Assembly (NCBI RefSeq): GCF_030160115.1 | Contig: NZ_BSNS01000011.1 | Location: 1-64,000 of the forward strand | DNA: 64,000 nucleotides | Direction of reading: 5' to 3' | DNA from: Devosia nitrariae | Lineage (GTDB): Bacteria > Pseudomonadota > Alphaproteobacteria > Rhizobiales > Devosiaceae | Shown: one piece after another, positions 17,211 through 27,202 of the stretch | How the letters are laid out: each line of letters opens with the position of its first letter | How positions within the stretch are numbered: the first letter of the stretch is position 1 | Made by a program: the position numbers and the translations under genes | Notes under the pieces: generated by a model | What the model saw: the letters and a program-made list of their open reading frames with translations, nothing else | Database searches by the model: none | Told to the model about the DNA's origin: nothing

Positions 17211-18480
17211 CCCTGTCTTCCACCTCGGCTTTGCTGGCCTCGGTCTCATCACTATCAGCCCGCGGATCGAGTGCAACCGTTTCCGGCGTCGCCTGGCGGT
17301 CGCCCGCCATCGGCTGGAAGGGCGCGCGATCAGCCGCGTCGACGGCGGTGCGCACCCGCATGCGCGCGAATGCGGCAATCGCCAGCAGGCCATGGAATGT
17401 CGCCGTCACCACGAACAGCGCCACCGGCCCCAGCACGCCCATCAGCAGAGAGGCGACCGCCGGCCCGATGGCGAGCCCCGTTCCAAGGATCAGCAGCATG
17501 CCGCCGGCGATCTTGGCAAAGTCACCGTCCTTGGCGAAATCGTTGGCATGGGCCACGGCCACCGCATAGATCGGGTTGGCGGCAAAGCCGTAGGCGGCAA
17601 AGAGCACGTACATGATCGGCCCTCCGCCCGGGTTGATGACAAGCATCAGGGCGCCGATCGTCGTCGCGATGCCCGATAGCCCGATCAGCACCAGCCGCCG
17701 ATCTATGCGGTCGGAGAGTCGCCCGGCCGGAATCTGTGCCAGCGCCCCGAGTATGGCGGCAGTGGCGAAGAGGAAAGCGATGCCCGCCGCATCGAGCCCC
17801 CGTTCGTAACCAAAGACAGGCGCCAGCGTACCGAACGACCCGTTGGCCATGCCGCAGGCGAAAGCGGCGATCGCTGCGACCGGCGAGGTCCTGTAGAGGA
17901 GCCCGATGTCGAGCTTGGCCGAACTCAACGGCTTGGGCTGCGGGCTGGACGTCAGCGCCGTCGGCAGCACCGCGCAGATGAAGCTGATGGCACCCACCAC
18001 GAATGGGATGTAGCCGGCCGTGCCCGTCACCGACATGGCGATCTGCCCGAGCGTCGAAGACGCCATGTTGATCGTCACATAGACCGAGAAGATCGTGCCG
18101 CGGCTGCGGTTATCGGTCACTTCGTTCAGCCAGCTTTCGACGATCATCGCCGCGCCCGCAAAGCAGAATCCCGACAGCGCGCGCAGAAGGATCCAGCCGA
18201 CGTCGTTGATCCACAACAGGTTGAGAAGAATGGTGATCGTCCCGATCGCCGCCATGACGCAGAAGGCGCGGATGTGTCCGACATTCCGAACCACCCTCGG
18301 CACCAGGATCGAACCGGCAACGAACCCCACCGACCAGCCCGTACCGATGAGGCCGAGCGCCAGAAGCGAGAAATCCTCTTCGGCGCCGCGCACCGAAAGC
18401 AGCAGACCCTGCAGGCCGCCGCCGAACATCAGCAGAGCTGAGCCGAGGAAGAGGGCGTAGATTTTGACGACGGAACTCAT
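17191..18480 (-). CDS. MFS transporter (YcaD-like)
   Basis: The 429-residue product has about twelve membrane helices in two halves. The first loop carries GTGWSVGFVAGSILVPRVVRNVGHIR, and the second half repeats it as GALAQIPAGRLSDRIDRRLVLIG, the classic MFS A-motif. Length and spacing resemble the YcaD group of major facilitator proteins. The C-terminal tail (about 60 residues, rich in acidic and polar residues) is cytoplasmic. ATG 18480 (MSSVVKIYALFLGSALLMFG) opens directly into helix 1. The substrate is unknown. It is the first gene of the overlapping unit MFS-moaB-kinase-VOC, and an insertion sequence lies 184 bases upstream. Confidence 0.9.
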   Translation of the reverse strand: MSSVVKIYALFLGSALLMFGGGLQGLLLSVRGAEEDFSLLALGLIGTGWSVGFVAGSILVPRVVRNVGHIRAFCVMAAIGTITILLNLLWINDVGWILLRALSGFCFAGAAMIVESWLNEVTDNRSRGTIFSVYVTINMASSTLGQIAMSVTGTAGYIPFVVGAISFICAVLPTALTSSPQPKPLSSAKLDIGLLYRTSPVAAIAAFACGMANGSFGTLAPVFGYERGLDAAGIAFLFATAAILGALAQIPAGRLSDRIDRRLVLIGLSGIATTIGALMLVINPGGGPIMYVLFAAYGFAANPIYAVAVAHANDFAKDGDFAKIAGGMLLILGTGLAIGPAVASLLMGVLGPVALFVVTATFHGLLAIAAFARMRVRTAVDAADRAPFQPMAGDRQATPETVALDPRADSDETEASKAEVEDRDVQVST

Positions 18481-18663
18481 CTGATGTCCGGCTGGCTGGT
18501 CGTGTCTGAGGTGTTTGCGGGCGTCTGCGCGCAATGGACGGCGGGGCTGATGTTGCGAGCTTTACTGGGTCAAGCCGGCCTAAATTGCGGCAGAATCGTT
18601 AATTTTGCCTAGGGGATGAAGCGTTTGAATGAGGGGTGCGCGGCTAACGCCCGCTATGGGGCC

Positions 18664-18679
18664 GAGGCTGTGTGAAAAC
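18664..18679 (+). repeat. left terminal inverted repeat of the IS
   Basis: GAGGCTGTGTGAAAAC; it matches the reverse complement of the right end at 15 of 16 positions. Confidence 0.85.
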
Positions 18680-18721
18680 CCCTGATTATGGTATGATTTG
18701 GCACTGCTTCGGGGGTGCCAG

Positions 18722-20161
18722 ATGGGACGTTTTGTCGAGGCTGCCGACCGTCACCAGGCGAGCTTTCTGCCGGCCTGCCTTGAGGACTATGTGGGTCCGG
18801 ACAACCCGGTCCGGGTGATCGATGCCTTTGTGGACGAACTCGATCTGGCGCAGCTCGGCTTCGAGCGTGTGCAGCCAGCATCAACCGGCAGACCCGGCTA
18901 CGCGCCGGGGGTGATGCTCAAGCTCTATGTCTATGGATATCTGCATCAACTAACCTCGAGCCGGAAACTGGAACGCGAGGCTGGTCGCAACATCGAGCTG
19001 ATGTGGCTGACCGGCAAGCTGGTACCGGACTTCAAGACGATCGCCGACTTCCGCCATGACAATTCCGAAGGGATCAAGGTGGCGTGCCACCGGTTCGTTG
19101 CGGTCTGCCGCGTGCTTGGCCTTGTCGGTGGCGGCATGGTGGCTATCGATGGCTCGCGCTTTCGGGCCGTGAACACGCATGAGAAGAACTATACCAAGGG
19201 CAAGCTGGCGCGCCGAAAGGCCCATGTCGAGGAGAGCATCGCGCGCTATCTTGCAGAGCTCGAGGAAGCAGACAGCACAGACACCGGAGTTGCTTCACCG
19301 CGGATCGAGCGTCTGACGGAACGCCTCGCATCGCTGCGTGGCCGCCTTGGCGAGCTTGAAGAAATTGGCCGGCAACTGGAGACTGCCGCCGACGGGCAGC
19401 TCTCGCTCACCGATCCGGACGCCCGCGCCATGGCCACCGGCAGCGACCATCGCGGCGTGGTTGGCTACAATGTGCAGGCTGCCGTCGACACCAAACACCA
19501 TATCGTGGTGGCCAATGCGGTGACGAACCGAGGCCATGACCGGTCGCACCTGCTGGAGATGGCAGAGGCCGCGAAGGCCGCAACCGGCGCTCCCGAGATG
19601 ATCGCTCTTGCCGATCGCGGTTACTACGAGGGCGAGCAAATCCGCGCCTGTGCCGCCGCGGGGATTACACCCATGGTGCCCAAGCCCATCACGTCGCCGG
19701 CCCGGGCCCGCGGCTTTTGGGGCAAGCAGGCGTTCATCTATCAGCCCGACACCGATACCTATCGCTGCCCTGCCGGCCAGCAGCTCCAGAACCGCTTCGC
19801 CCGAGAGGAAGCCGGCAAGCTCATCAAGTTCTACTTCAACCAGAAGGCCTGTGGCGCCTGCTCATCCCGCAGCAGCTGCACGGCGGGTAAAGAGAAACGC
19901 ATCCGTCGATGGGAGCATGAAGCCGTTCTCGATGCCATGGAGCGCAAGCTCGACGCGATGCCTGACGCAATGGCGGTCAGGCGCTGTACGGTCGAGCACG
20001 TCTTCGGGACTATCAAAGGATGGATGGGCGCGACCCACTTCCGAACGCGAGGGCTAAACAACGTCACCACCGAAGCCAGCCTGGCGATCCTGGCCTACAA
20101 CATCAAGCGCGCCATTGCCGTCGCCGGCGTCGGTTCGACCATCAAGGCAATAACAGGGTAA
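18722..20161 (+). CDS. IS1182 family transposase
   Basis: The 479-residue enzyme cuts and rejoins the element ends. It has the N-terminal DUF772-type domain (FLPACLEDYVGPDNPVRVID ... TGRPGYAPGVMLKLYVYGY), the first catalytic aspartate region in MVAIDGSRFRAVN, a coiled-coil insertion rich in Glu/Arg, the second in MIALADRGYYEGEQI, a cysteine cluster (CPAGQ, then CGACSSRSSC) typical of IS1182 transposases, and the final glutamate in CTVEHVFGTIKGWMGATHF. The start at 18722 (MGRFVEAADR) matches the family; an in-frame ATG at 18698 is less likely. No frameshift is seen. Confidence 0.95.
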   Translation: MGRFVEAADRHQASFLPACLEDYVGPDNPVRVIDAFVDELDLAQLGFERVQPASTGRPGYAPGVMLKLYVYGYLHQLTSSRKLEREAGRNIELMWLTGKLVPDFKTIADFRHDNSEGIKVACHRFVAVCRVLGLVGGGMVAIDGSRFRAVNTHEKNYTKGKLARRKAHVEESIARYLAELEEADSTDTGVASPRIERLTERLASLRGRLGELEEIGRQLETAADGQLSLTDPDARAMATGSDHRGVVGYNVQAAVDTKHHIVVANAVTNRGHDRSHLLEMAEAAKAATGAPEMIALADRGYYEGEQIRACAAAGITPMVPKPITSPARARGFWGKQAFIYQPDTDTYRCPAGQQLQNRFAREEAGKLIKFYFNQKACGACSSRSSCTAGKEKRIRRWEHEAVLDAMERKLDAMPDAMAVRRCTVEHVFGTIKGWMGATHFRTRGLNNVTTEASLAILAYNIKRAIAVAGVGSTIKAITG

Positions 20162-20212
20162 GAGGAACAGGCTCGCGCTATCGCAGCATTACCCGCCCGG
20201 GGGGCGCGGAGA

Positions 20213-20228
20213 GTTCTCACACAGCCTC
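20213..20228 (-). repeat. right terminal inverted repeat of the IS
   Basis: Read on the minus strand, GAGGCTGTGTGAGAAC; it differs at one base from the left end. Confidence 0.85.
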
Positions 20229-20233
20229 GGGCC

Positions 20234-20870
20234 GACAGCGGACTGTCAGCTTTTGGACCTAACTGTCGATTAGCTGCCCTACCGCTGTTCCCCCCACTTC
20301 GGCTGTTTGATGGCCTCCCCAAAATCCCAAAAAGCTGAGGGCCCGCTTGGGCGCCGAACGACCGTGATGAGGTGGGAGCGGAAGGGCGGCCTTGGCTTCC
20401 ACAGGGTCGTGGCAAACGTTCAATCCCGTGGTGCGGACGAGGAGTGCCGAGGTTGGCGCAGGCAGCCGCTAAGGCTATTAGCCGGTGGCGTACGCGCCAA
20501 GTCCGATGGACCCGCAGGACGACGAACAATCCCGATGCTGCCAGTACATTACGTGGTCAGCTCCGGGCTTCATTCCAGGTTAGAACAGAGCGAGATGCGC
20601 ACCGGATCGACGCTCGTGCTTGCACTGTCGAGACTTCGGTGGGTGAACGGCCGTTCATAATCTCTGGCACCGCAAAAGCCAAATCGGCCAAATCAACCAA
20701 CTTAATGATGCGCCTTGAGTGGATCTCAACATAGCGCACCACCCGGCTTAATTTCACGAATTGAAATACCTGAGAGCCTGAATACAAGCTAACAAGCCTT
20801 CAAATATGAAAATGGTGCTGTCTCGAACGCGCTAAAACTTTCGACGTTTCAAGTACCTGAGATTTAAATT
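20234..20870. other. gene-poor stretch between the IS and groES
   Basis: About 640 bases hold no frame that looks coding: the open frames on both strands are arginine/serine-rich and lack family resemblance or ribosome sites. Base composition falls towards AT from about 20660, as expected near the groESL promoter. No repeat or RNA gene was recognised. It may be decayed DNA carried with or exposed by the IS insertion. Confidence 0.6.
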
Positions 20871-20897
20871 TTGGCACTCCTATCATTCGAGTGCCAA
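20871..20897. promoter_or_regulatory. CIRCE operator (HrcA-binding) upstream of groESL
   Basis: TTGGCACTC (20871-20879), nine bases, GAGTGCCAA (20889-20897) is a perfect inverted repeat matching the CIRCE plan TTAGCACTC-N9-GAGTGCTAA with one paired change. It lies 58 bases before the groES ATG. CIRCE binds the repressor HrcA, so this groESL is expected to be heat-inducible; hrcA is not in this window. Confidence 0.93.
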
Positions 20898-20954
20898 GAG
20901 GACTATGTATGGGTGGCGGTCGCCCCTATGCGCCGGTCGCAGAAAGATATTCCA

Positions 20955-21272
20955 ATGAAATTCCGTCCTCTCCACGACCGTGTCGTCATCCGACGAGCGG
21001 AAGGTGAACTCAAATCCAAAGGCGGGATCATCATTCCCGACGCTGCAAAGGAAAAGTCGCAGGAGGGCGAGGTGATCGCCGTCGGCCCGGGCTCGCGGGA
21101 CGAAACCGGCAAGCTGGTCCCGCTGGACGTCAAGGCGGGCGATCTCATCCTGTTCGGCAAGTGGTCCGGGAACGAGGTGAAGATCGTCGACGAACACCTC
21201 CTGATCATGAAGGAGGCCGACATCATGGGCATCGTCGAAAAGACTGAAGCAGCGACCGAGAAAGCCGCCTGA
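20955..21272 (+). CDS. groES: co-chaperonin GroES
   Basis: GroES caps the GroEL cage during protein folding. The 105-residue product starts [14 protein letters not shown], has the mobile-loop region [21 protein letters not shown], the turn [10 protein letters not shown], and ends with [31 protein letters not shown], all conserved. A short extra C-terminal tail ([10 protein letters not shown]) extends past the usual end. ATG 20955 is preferred over upstream in-frame starts because it opens the family's conserved N-terminus. It is 50 bases upstream of groEL and behind a CIRCE operator. Confidence 0.97.
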   Translation: MKFRPLHDRVVIRRAEGELKSKGGIIIPDAAKEKSQEGEVIAVGPGSRDETGKLVPLDVKAGDLILFGKWSGNEVKIVDEHLLIMKEADIMGIVEKTEAATEKAA

Positions 21273-21295
21273 CCGATCGTTTTCCGATCCGCTAA

Positions 21296-22957
<1,662 letters not shown>

Positions 22958-23380
22958 CGCCAACCGTTCGCTGCTGCGAATGCCAGTCAGCGGTGCTTTC
23001 CAATTGCGCATTTCCTTTCGGGCACCCGTCGCAACTGAAAGGAGCAGGCAGTGCCTCAACGCTCCCGACGAAGCGATCCTTCTCCGGGCGTTGGGAAGAC
23101 TACCGGCCCTCGAAACCATCCTGTTCAGGCGTGTGTCGCGGCGACCATCGCCGGTTCAGTTGGGGCGCCTGGAATTGCGACGGGTTCCGCGGAACCGGGG
23201 AAATGGAGAGGCGTTAGGGCGTTGGAGCGCGAATTCCTCTCCCCGACTGCAGATATCCGATCAGCTTCGCCGCTTCAATTTAATGATAGCAAGGGAGAAT
23301 AGAATGATCGAGACACCATCTATTCGGGCGCGGTCGCGCCAGTCTGCCGCAGCGCAGTTCCGCGAAGCAGGAGAAGTCGC
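22958..23380. other. gene-poor gap after groEL
   Basis: About 420 bases contain no convincing gene. One 83-codon plus-strand frame from 23051 has AAAGGAG upstream but begins with GTG, is rich in Arg/Pro/Ser and resembles nothing I know. No terminator with a T-run was seen after groEL. Confidence 0.5.
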
Positions 23381-23962
23381 ATGAATATCCCTCAATGGAC
23401 TAAACCCGCACTGTGGGGAGCAGCAGTTGGCGGCGTGGTGGTGGCGATCGTCGGCTTCACCTGGGGCGGCTGGGTCACTGGCGGCACGGCCGAGCAGGCG
23501 GCCACCGAGGCTGCGGCTCAGAGCCGCGCGGATCTGGCGGCCGCAATTTGTGTGCAGAGGTTCCTTGCTCAAGACGATGCGAGGGCCAGACTAGCTGAGC
23601 TTCAGGGCGAGGGCAGCTCGTTCTCTCAGCGACAGTTTGTCGAAGAAGGTGGTTGGTCCCTGATGCCAGATCGGGAGGAAGTAAGTCGCCAGTCTGCAAC
23701 GCTCTGCGCCCGAATGCTAAATGCCATCGACCCTGAGGAAGTGCCTGTTACTGAAGACGGCGAAATCGTTGAGCCGGGCACCGTCGTTGAACCCACTACC
23801 GATGAGCCCGGGGCCGTGGAAGCCGAACCGGAGGCGGCCCTGGAGCCAACGTCGGAACCGGACGCTGCTGCGGAGCCTGTCGAAGGGGATGAGCCCGACG
23901 CGGTCCAGCCGGCGGAGACGGATGATGCGGAACCAGGCGCCGCGGCGCCCCCCGCCAACTAG
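23381..23962 (+). CDS. conserved alphaproteobacterial hypothetical membrane protein with acidic tail
   Basis: The 193-residue product opens with KPALWGAAVGGVVVAIVGFTWGGWVTGG, a single membrane anchor with a WTKPALWG start that I recall from a family of hypothetical proteins in Hyphomicrobiales. Two cysteines (AAICVQRF and ATLCARML) frame a short helical domain that includes FVEEGGWSLMP. From about residue 125 the chain is a Pro/Glu/Ala/Thr-rich acidic tail of 65 residues, unusual for the family. The function is unknown. Its stop overlaps by four bases the end of a minus-strand frame that looks like a hydrolase remnant. Confidence 0.8.
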   Translation: MNIPQWTKPALWGAAVGGVVVAIVGFTWGGWVTGGTAEQAATEAAAQSRADLAAAICVQRFLAQDDARARLAELQGEGSSFSQRQFVEEGGWSLMPDREEVSRQSATLCARMLNAIDPEEVPVTEDGEIVEPGTVVEPTTDEPGAVEAEPEAALEPTSEPDAAAEPVEGDEPDAVQPAETDDAEPGAAAPPAN

Positions 23963-24198
23963 TCAGCGAGGAAGAATTCTATCAACTCCGGAGCCACCGC
24001 CTCGGCGGATACCAAGTGGCTCCGGCCGGACAACTCGACATACTTCCCGTCCGGAGCCGGCTTCGTCACGCTGTGCGGGGCGGCACTCGCGTTGAACACG
24101 CTGATCGCAGTGTCGATTTGGCGGTGTGATTCCACGGCTGCTAAGCGTATCGGACAGGATCCCGCGGCGGCCAGCGGTCGGCTGCTGACGACGATCAC
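23959..24198 (-). pseudogene. possible C-terminal remnant of an alpha/beta hydrolase
   Basis: The last 33 codons of this minus-strand frame (DGKYVELSGRSHLVSAEAV, then APELIEFFLAD) resemble the end of alpha/beta hydrolases, where a histidine follows a VELPG-like strand and a final helix closes the fold. Upstream of that there is no matching hydrolase core or start, so it is at best a fragment. The likeness rests on a short segment and could be chance. Confidence 0.3.
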
Positions 24199-24891
24199 TG
24201 ATCTGGCGGGTTTCTTCCTCGTTCTTAGCCTGGCAGGCGCGATGATGCGGCACTTGACTTAAGGACGAGCATCTGGCGCTCCAACGTCGAACCGTCACTC
24301 AGGGTCCAGTCCTTTCGCCGCCCAAAGGTGGGGCCGGCATGATGCGAAACTTGAACTGACCATCATCCGGGGACCATTAGCCGGGAGACCGGCTCGTGGC
24401 AGTCGATCGGCAGCCCATGCTCGATGCTCTCTGCCTTCGGCCCCTTGTCTGCCGTCCATGTTTCGACCGCGACCGGTCCCGGAACGGCCGCACTAGGCGG
24501 CTAGGACGGGCGTCGAAATGCAGGTTTTGGAAGCGACTGAGCTACGCTTCCCGTCGGGGGCGATGCGGGCGCGGCCAGCATCGGGACCGGAGGCGGCAGC
24601 ACGGCCAGCGACCGTACCGGCCTCCACAGGATAGACGGCCACAGCCAACAATTGCCCGTTTGCCGAGGCGCCGTGTGGGCCACGCTGTAGCCGGCAAGGG
24701 GGCGCGGCAATGAGGATCGTCGCGCACGAGTTATGAAACTTTGCTGGACGAACCGGACACGCTATTGTCGTCTGTGCGCCAAGCCAACAGTCACGGAGCG
24801 AAAGCGCTATCGGCTCGCTCTGCTTCTTTATCGGCCGCTCGGCCAACATTGCGGGGGTTGCCCCGGGACTCGGATCGGAACCAGGGCCACC
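24199..24891. other. gene-poor stretch before the sensor kinase gene
   Basis: About 690 bases without a recognisable gene, RNA or repeat. Open frames on both strands are Arg/Pro-rich and have no ribosome site. The composition is GC-rich and similar to the flanks. It probably includes the promoter of the kinase gene at 24892. Confidence 0.5.
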
Positions 24892-25968
24892 ATGAGCGGC
24901 GATACTGATGAAAACGCACAGGTCGAGGAACTGCTCGACACCCCTCGCCTTGCCGACGCGCTCGAGAGCGAGCGGTTCAAGCAGTTCCTCGATCACGTAC
25001 CGTTTGCGGTAGCGGTCTCCGAGTTGAACCCTTCCGAGCGCCTGACCTATGCCAATTTGGAGTTCGAGCGCCTGACCGGCACATCGGTGGCAAGCGTCGA
25101 GGGTCGCCCCTGGAATGCCCTGCCCGTCAAAGTCGCCGCGACCGATGGCGGCGAGGAACTCGGCTCGGCGGTGATGTCGAGCGAAGATTATCTGGGCACG
25201 TACCTCGTCGGCGAAGAGAGCTCGGCCGTCGTCGTCGATGCCTGGTCGAGCATCATCGAGAACGAGAAGGGGGTGGCGCTTTTCCGCCTCGTTGCCCTCG
25301 CCCGCACCGACCATCGCTCCGGCCGCCAGGAGGACCTTGCCCGGCAGGTCGAGGAAAAGGATATGCAGCTGCGTGAGCTGCAGCACCGGGTCAAGAACAA
25401 CCTGCAGATGATAACTGCCCTCATCCGGCTCGAGGCCAAGAACCAGCCCGGAGACGGGTTGGCGGCGGGCTTCAGCAAGCTTGCCGGCCGCATCGAATCC
25501 CTTGCCCTGCTCTACCGCTCCCTCTCGAGCGAAGGCCAGCCCGACAGCATCGATCTTGGCGTCTATCTCAGCCAGGTCGCCTCGGGGGTGATGGCGGTCC
25601 ATGGGGTAGAGGGCATCCACCTCGATCTGCAGGTCGACACCTGGCCGGTCTCGCTCGATGTCGCTATGCCCACCGGGCTGGTGGTCAACGAACTGATGAC
25701 CAATTCACTAAAGCACGCCTTCAACGGCCGCGAGGGCGGCACCATCGTGCTCAAGAGCCTCGTCGACGACACCGGCTGCCGCATCACCGTTGCCGATGAC
25801 GGCATCGGGCTGGACGAGAGCGAGGCTTGGCCGCGGCCCGGCAAACTCAGCGCCCTCATCGTCCAGTCGCTGCGCCAGAACGCCGGCGCGACCTTCAGTA
25901 TCGTTTCCTCGCCCGGCGCCGGCATGAAGGTCGATATCTTCTTTGCCCGCGCGTCCGCTTCCCCCTGA
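24892..25968 (+). CDS. PAS domain-containing sensor histidine kinase, HWE/HisKA_2 type
   Basis: The 358-residue protein is a soluble sensor kinase. Residues about 25-135 form a PAS domain (FKQFLDHVPFAVAVSELN, then ANLEFERLTGTSV). A short coiled coil leads to the H-box ELQHRVKNNLQMITALIRLEA-like region with the phosphorylated His165. The ATPase domain follows with the N-box VVNELMTNSLKHAF (Asn266, Asn271) and ADDGIGLDE. No membrane helix is present, and the PAS lacks the cysteine motif of LOV light sensors. ATG 24892 is chosen over an upstream in-frame ATG at 24733 because family likeness starts here. No response regulator is adjacent, so its partner is unknown. Such kinases often feed the general stress response in alphaproteobacteria; that role here is inference. 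Confidence 0.9.
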   Translation: MSGDTDENAQVEELLDTPRLADALESERFKQFLDHVPFAVAVSELNPSERLTYANLEFERLTGTSVASVEGRPWNALPVKVAATDGGEELGSAVMSSEDYLGTYLVGEESSAVVVDAWSSIIENEKGVALFRLVALARTDHRSGRQEDLARQVEEKDMQLRELQHRVKNNLQMITALIRLEAKNQPGDGLAAGFSKLAGRIESLALLYRSLSSEGQPDSIDLGVYLSQVASGVMAVHGVEGIHLDLQVDTWPVSLDVAMPTGLVVNELMTNSLKHAFNGREGGTIVLKSLVDDTGCRITVADDGIGLDESEAWPRPGKLSALIVQSLRQNAGATFSIVSSPGAGMKVDIFFARASASP

Positions 25969-26280
25969 GAGCTGAGGCCGTCACGTTTCCTGGGACGTCG
26001 CATCCGAAACAGTCAATGCTCCTGTTCCCCTTCCGGAGGGTTCGCATCGTGAAAGAATTGGGTCGTCTCCGGTCCGACGGCGATCAAATTTGTTGCACGG
26101 TCCTAGCCGGCAACCGACAGAGCTCCCTTCCATCGATCAAGCGCGATATTGTGTAACCGCGCACTTGTTCTGCGAACATCTAATCTTTCCAGTCGGGTTT
26201 CCCCCATGCAAGTTTTCGTTACCTTCAACAGGTCGGCCACAGATAGGTTTATTTTCGGCTTCTTCCAAGGAGGCGAACTC
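25969..26280. other. gene-poor stretch upstream of a tRNA fragment
   Basis: About 310 bases with no recognised gene. Composition shifts to more AT than its neighbours around 26150-26260, which fits foreign or decayed DNA. Confidence 0.5.
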
Positions 26281-26328
26281 CGGATTGAAAATCCGCGTGT
26301 CGGTGGCCCGATTCCGCCCCTTGGGGCA
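26281..26328 (+). pseudogene. 3' fragment of a tRNA-Phe gene, probable attachment-site scar
   Basis: CGGATTGAAAATCCG reads as the tRNA-Phe anticodon arm with anticodon GAA, followed by CGTGTC (variable region), the T-arm GGTGG...CCGCC with its 7-base loop CCCGATT, and an acceptor-like CCTTGGGGCA. The T-loop has CC where TT is invariant, and no D-arm or 5' acceptor strand precedes it. The intact part begins exactly at the anticodon stem, which is where tRNA-integrating elements usually recombine. Confidence 0.7.
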
Positions 26329-26680
26329 CTCTTTTTGTTGCTATTACAAATAGTGAGCAGAGGCAACGCGCCAGCTGCAGCGTACTCGTGTGGCGATAGA
26401 GTGCACGCGCGATTCCGCACAATTCCGGCCTTTTTCAGGAGGTGCCGGGAATCCATGGCACATGAGATGCCACATGGTGAAGATGCGTAGCCCAGCGATG
26501 TCCTCGGACACGCGTCATCGATCTGGGTCAGGACGTAGCTTCGGGGCCGATGCCTTATCCCGCTGGCCCCGGCCGGCTGACCGATTGGTCCGGCCGTCGC
26601 GGGCAAAGAGAAAAATGTTTCCCACGCCGGCCTCACACGTTTACCCCTGCAGACACCAAGCTCTACGAGGAAATCAGCAA
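26329..26680. other. gene-poor stretch downstream of the tRNA fragment
   Basis: About 350 bases with no recognised coding frame or RNA. A short T-run (26332-26338) follows the tRNA fragment and could be the remains of its terminator. Confidence 0.5.
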
Positions 26681-26902
26681 ATGCAAAATGGTGAGCGCGT
26701 CTTCTACACAAGCGAAAACGGCGATCGGTGGTTACTTCTGTCCGGTGACGGCGACATCGTTTCTGTGCGACATGTGCCAAATGCCGCGTCTGGAGGCGAA
26801 AGCACGACTTATGAGCTAGGAGCATTCCTTGTTCAGGAGCGACACTCCGCCCAAAATCAGGCTCTTCGAGCCCTTATTTCCTCCCTGACGCGAACCGAGT
26901 AG
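26681..26902 (+). CDS. small conserved hypothetical protein (73 residues)
   Basis: The product starts MQNGERVFYTSENGDRWLL, has SVRHVPNAASGG and ends in ALRALISSLTRTE. I recall a family of small alphaproteobacterial proteins with the same order: a strand pair with NGD.W, a HxPN.xSGG segment and a C-terminal helix. No function is known to me. ATG 26681 has GAGGAAA seven bases upstream; longer in-frame starts have no such site. No signal or membrane segment is visible. It lies in the gene-poor accessory block. Confidence 0.7.
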   Translation: MQNGERVFYTSENGDRWLLLSGDGDIVSVRHVPNAASGGESTTYELGAFLVQERHSAQNQALRALISSLTRTE

Positions 26903-27202
26903 GCGGCCTTCCAAACTGACTAGCTGGCCACGAGGCAGACCGAAGAGGCTTTTGGCACAGCGGCGTTACTGGCGTGTAAGGCCCTTCTGATATTCCTCCT
27001 CGAGCTCGTCTGTCATCCATTCCGGTGTCGTGCCTCAACCCCGTTCCATGAGCAATGAAGGCTTTGAGCCAGTCGATCATCTCGTCGGGCGAGCCCTTGA
27101 TCGGAGTTTCTTCGCTCCGGTGCACCCGGCAGGGCTATAGCGGCCTTTGGCGCTCTCCGGGGCAGCCCCGTAGATCTTGACCAGTTGGGCGTAGTCATAT
27201 CC
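26903..27202. other. gap with a possible decayed minus-strand gene
   Basis: No intact gene. On the minus strand two adjacent frames read GSPDEMIDWLKAFIAHG and then MTDELEEEYQKGLTRQ followed by a stop; they could be two halves of a small acidic protein split by a frameshift near 27040. The product is not recognised. Confidence 0.3.

Larger units (their letters stand above)
18664..20228 (+). mobile_element. IS1182-family insertion sequence
   Basis: The element is 1565 bp and has one transposase gene. Its ends are 16-bp inverted repeats with one mismatch (GAGGCTGTGTGAAAAC at 18664-18679 and its complement at 20213-20228). GGGCC lies immediately outside both ends (18659-18663 and 20229-20233), fitting a 5-bp target duplication. 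The transposase frame is open and complete, so the element looks recent and may be active. Confidence 0.88.

Noticed and set aside
20307..20734. Two overlapping plus-strand frames between the IS and groES
   Set aside because: Composition is unlike coding DNA of this genome, and neither has a start signal or known family.
23051..23302. An 83-codon frame after groEL with AAAGGAG upstream of a GTG
   Set aside because: The translated residues are Arg/Ser/Pro-rich, with no family likeness; the ribosome-like site alone is not enough.
26103..26825. A 240-codon minus-strand frame reading through the tRNA-Phe fragment
   Set aside because: The stretch containing GGIGPPTRGFSIRS is the familiar false translation of the antisense of a tRNA-Phe gene.
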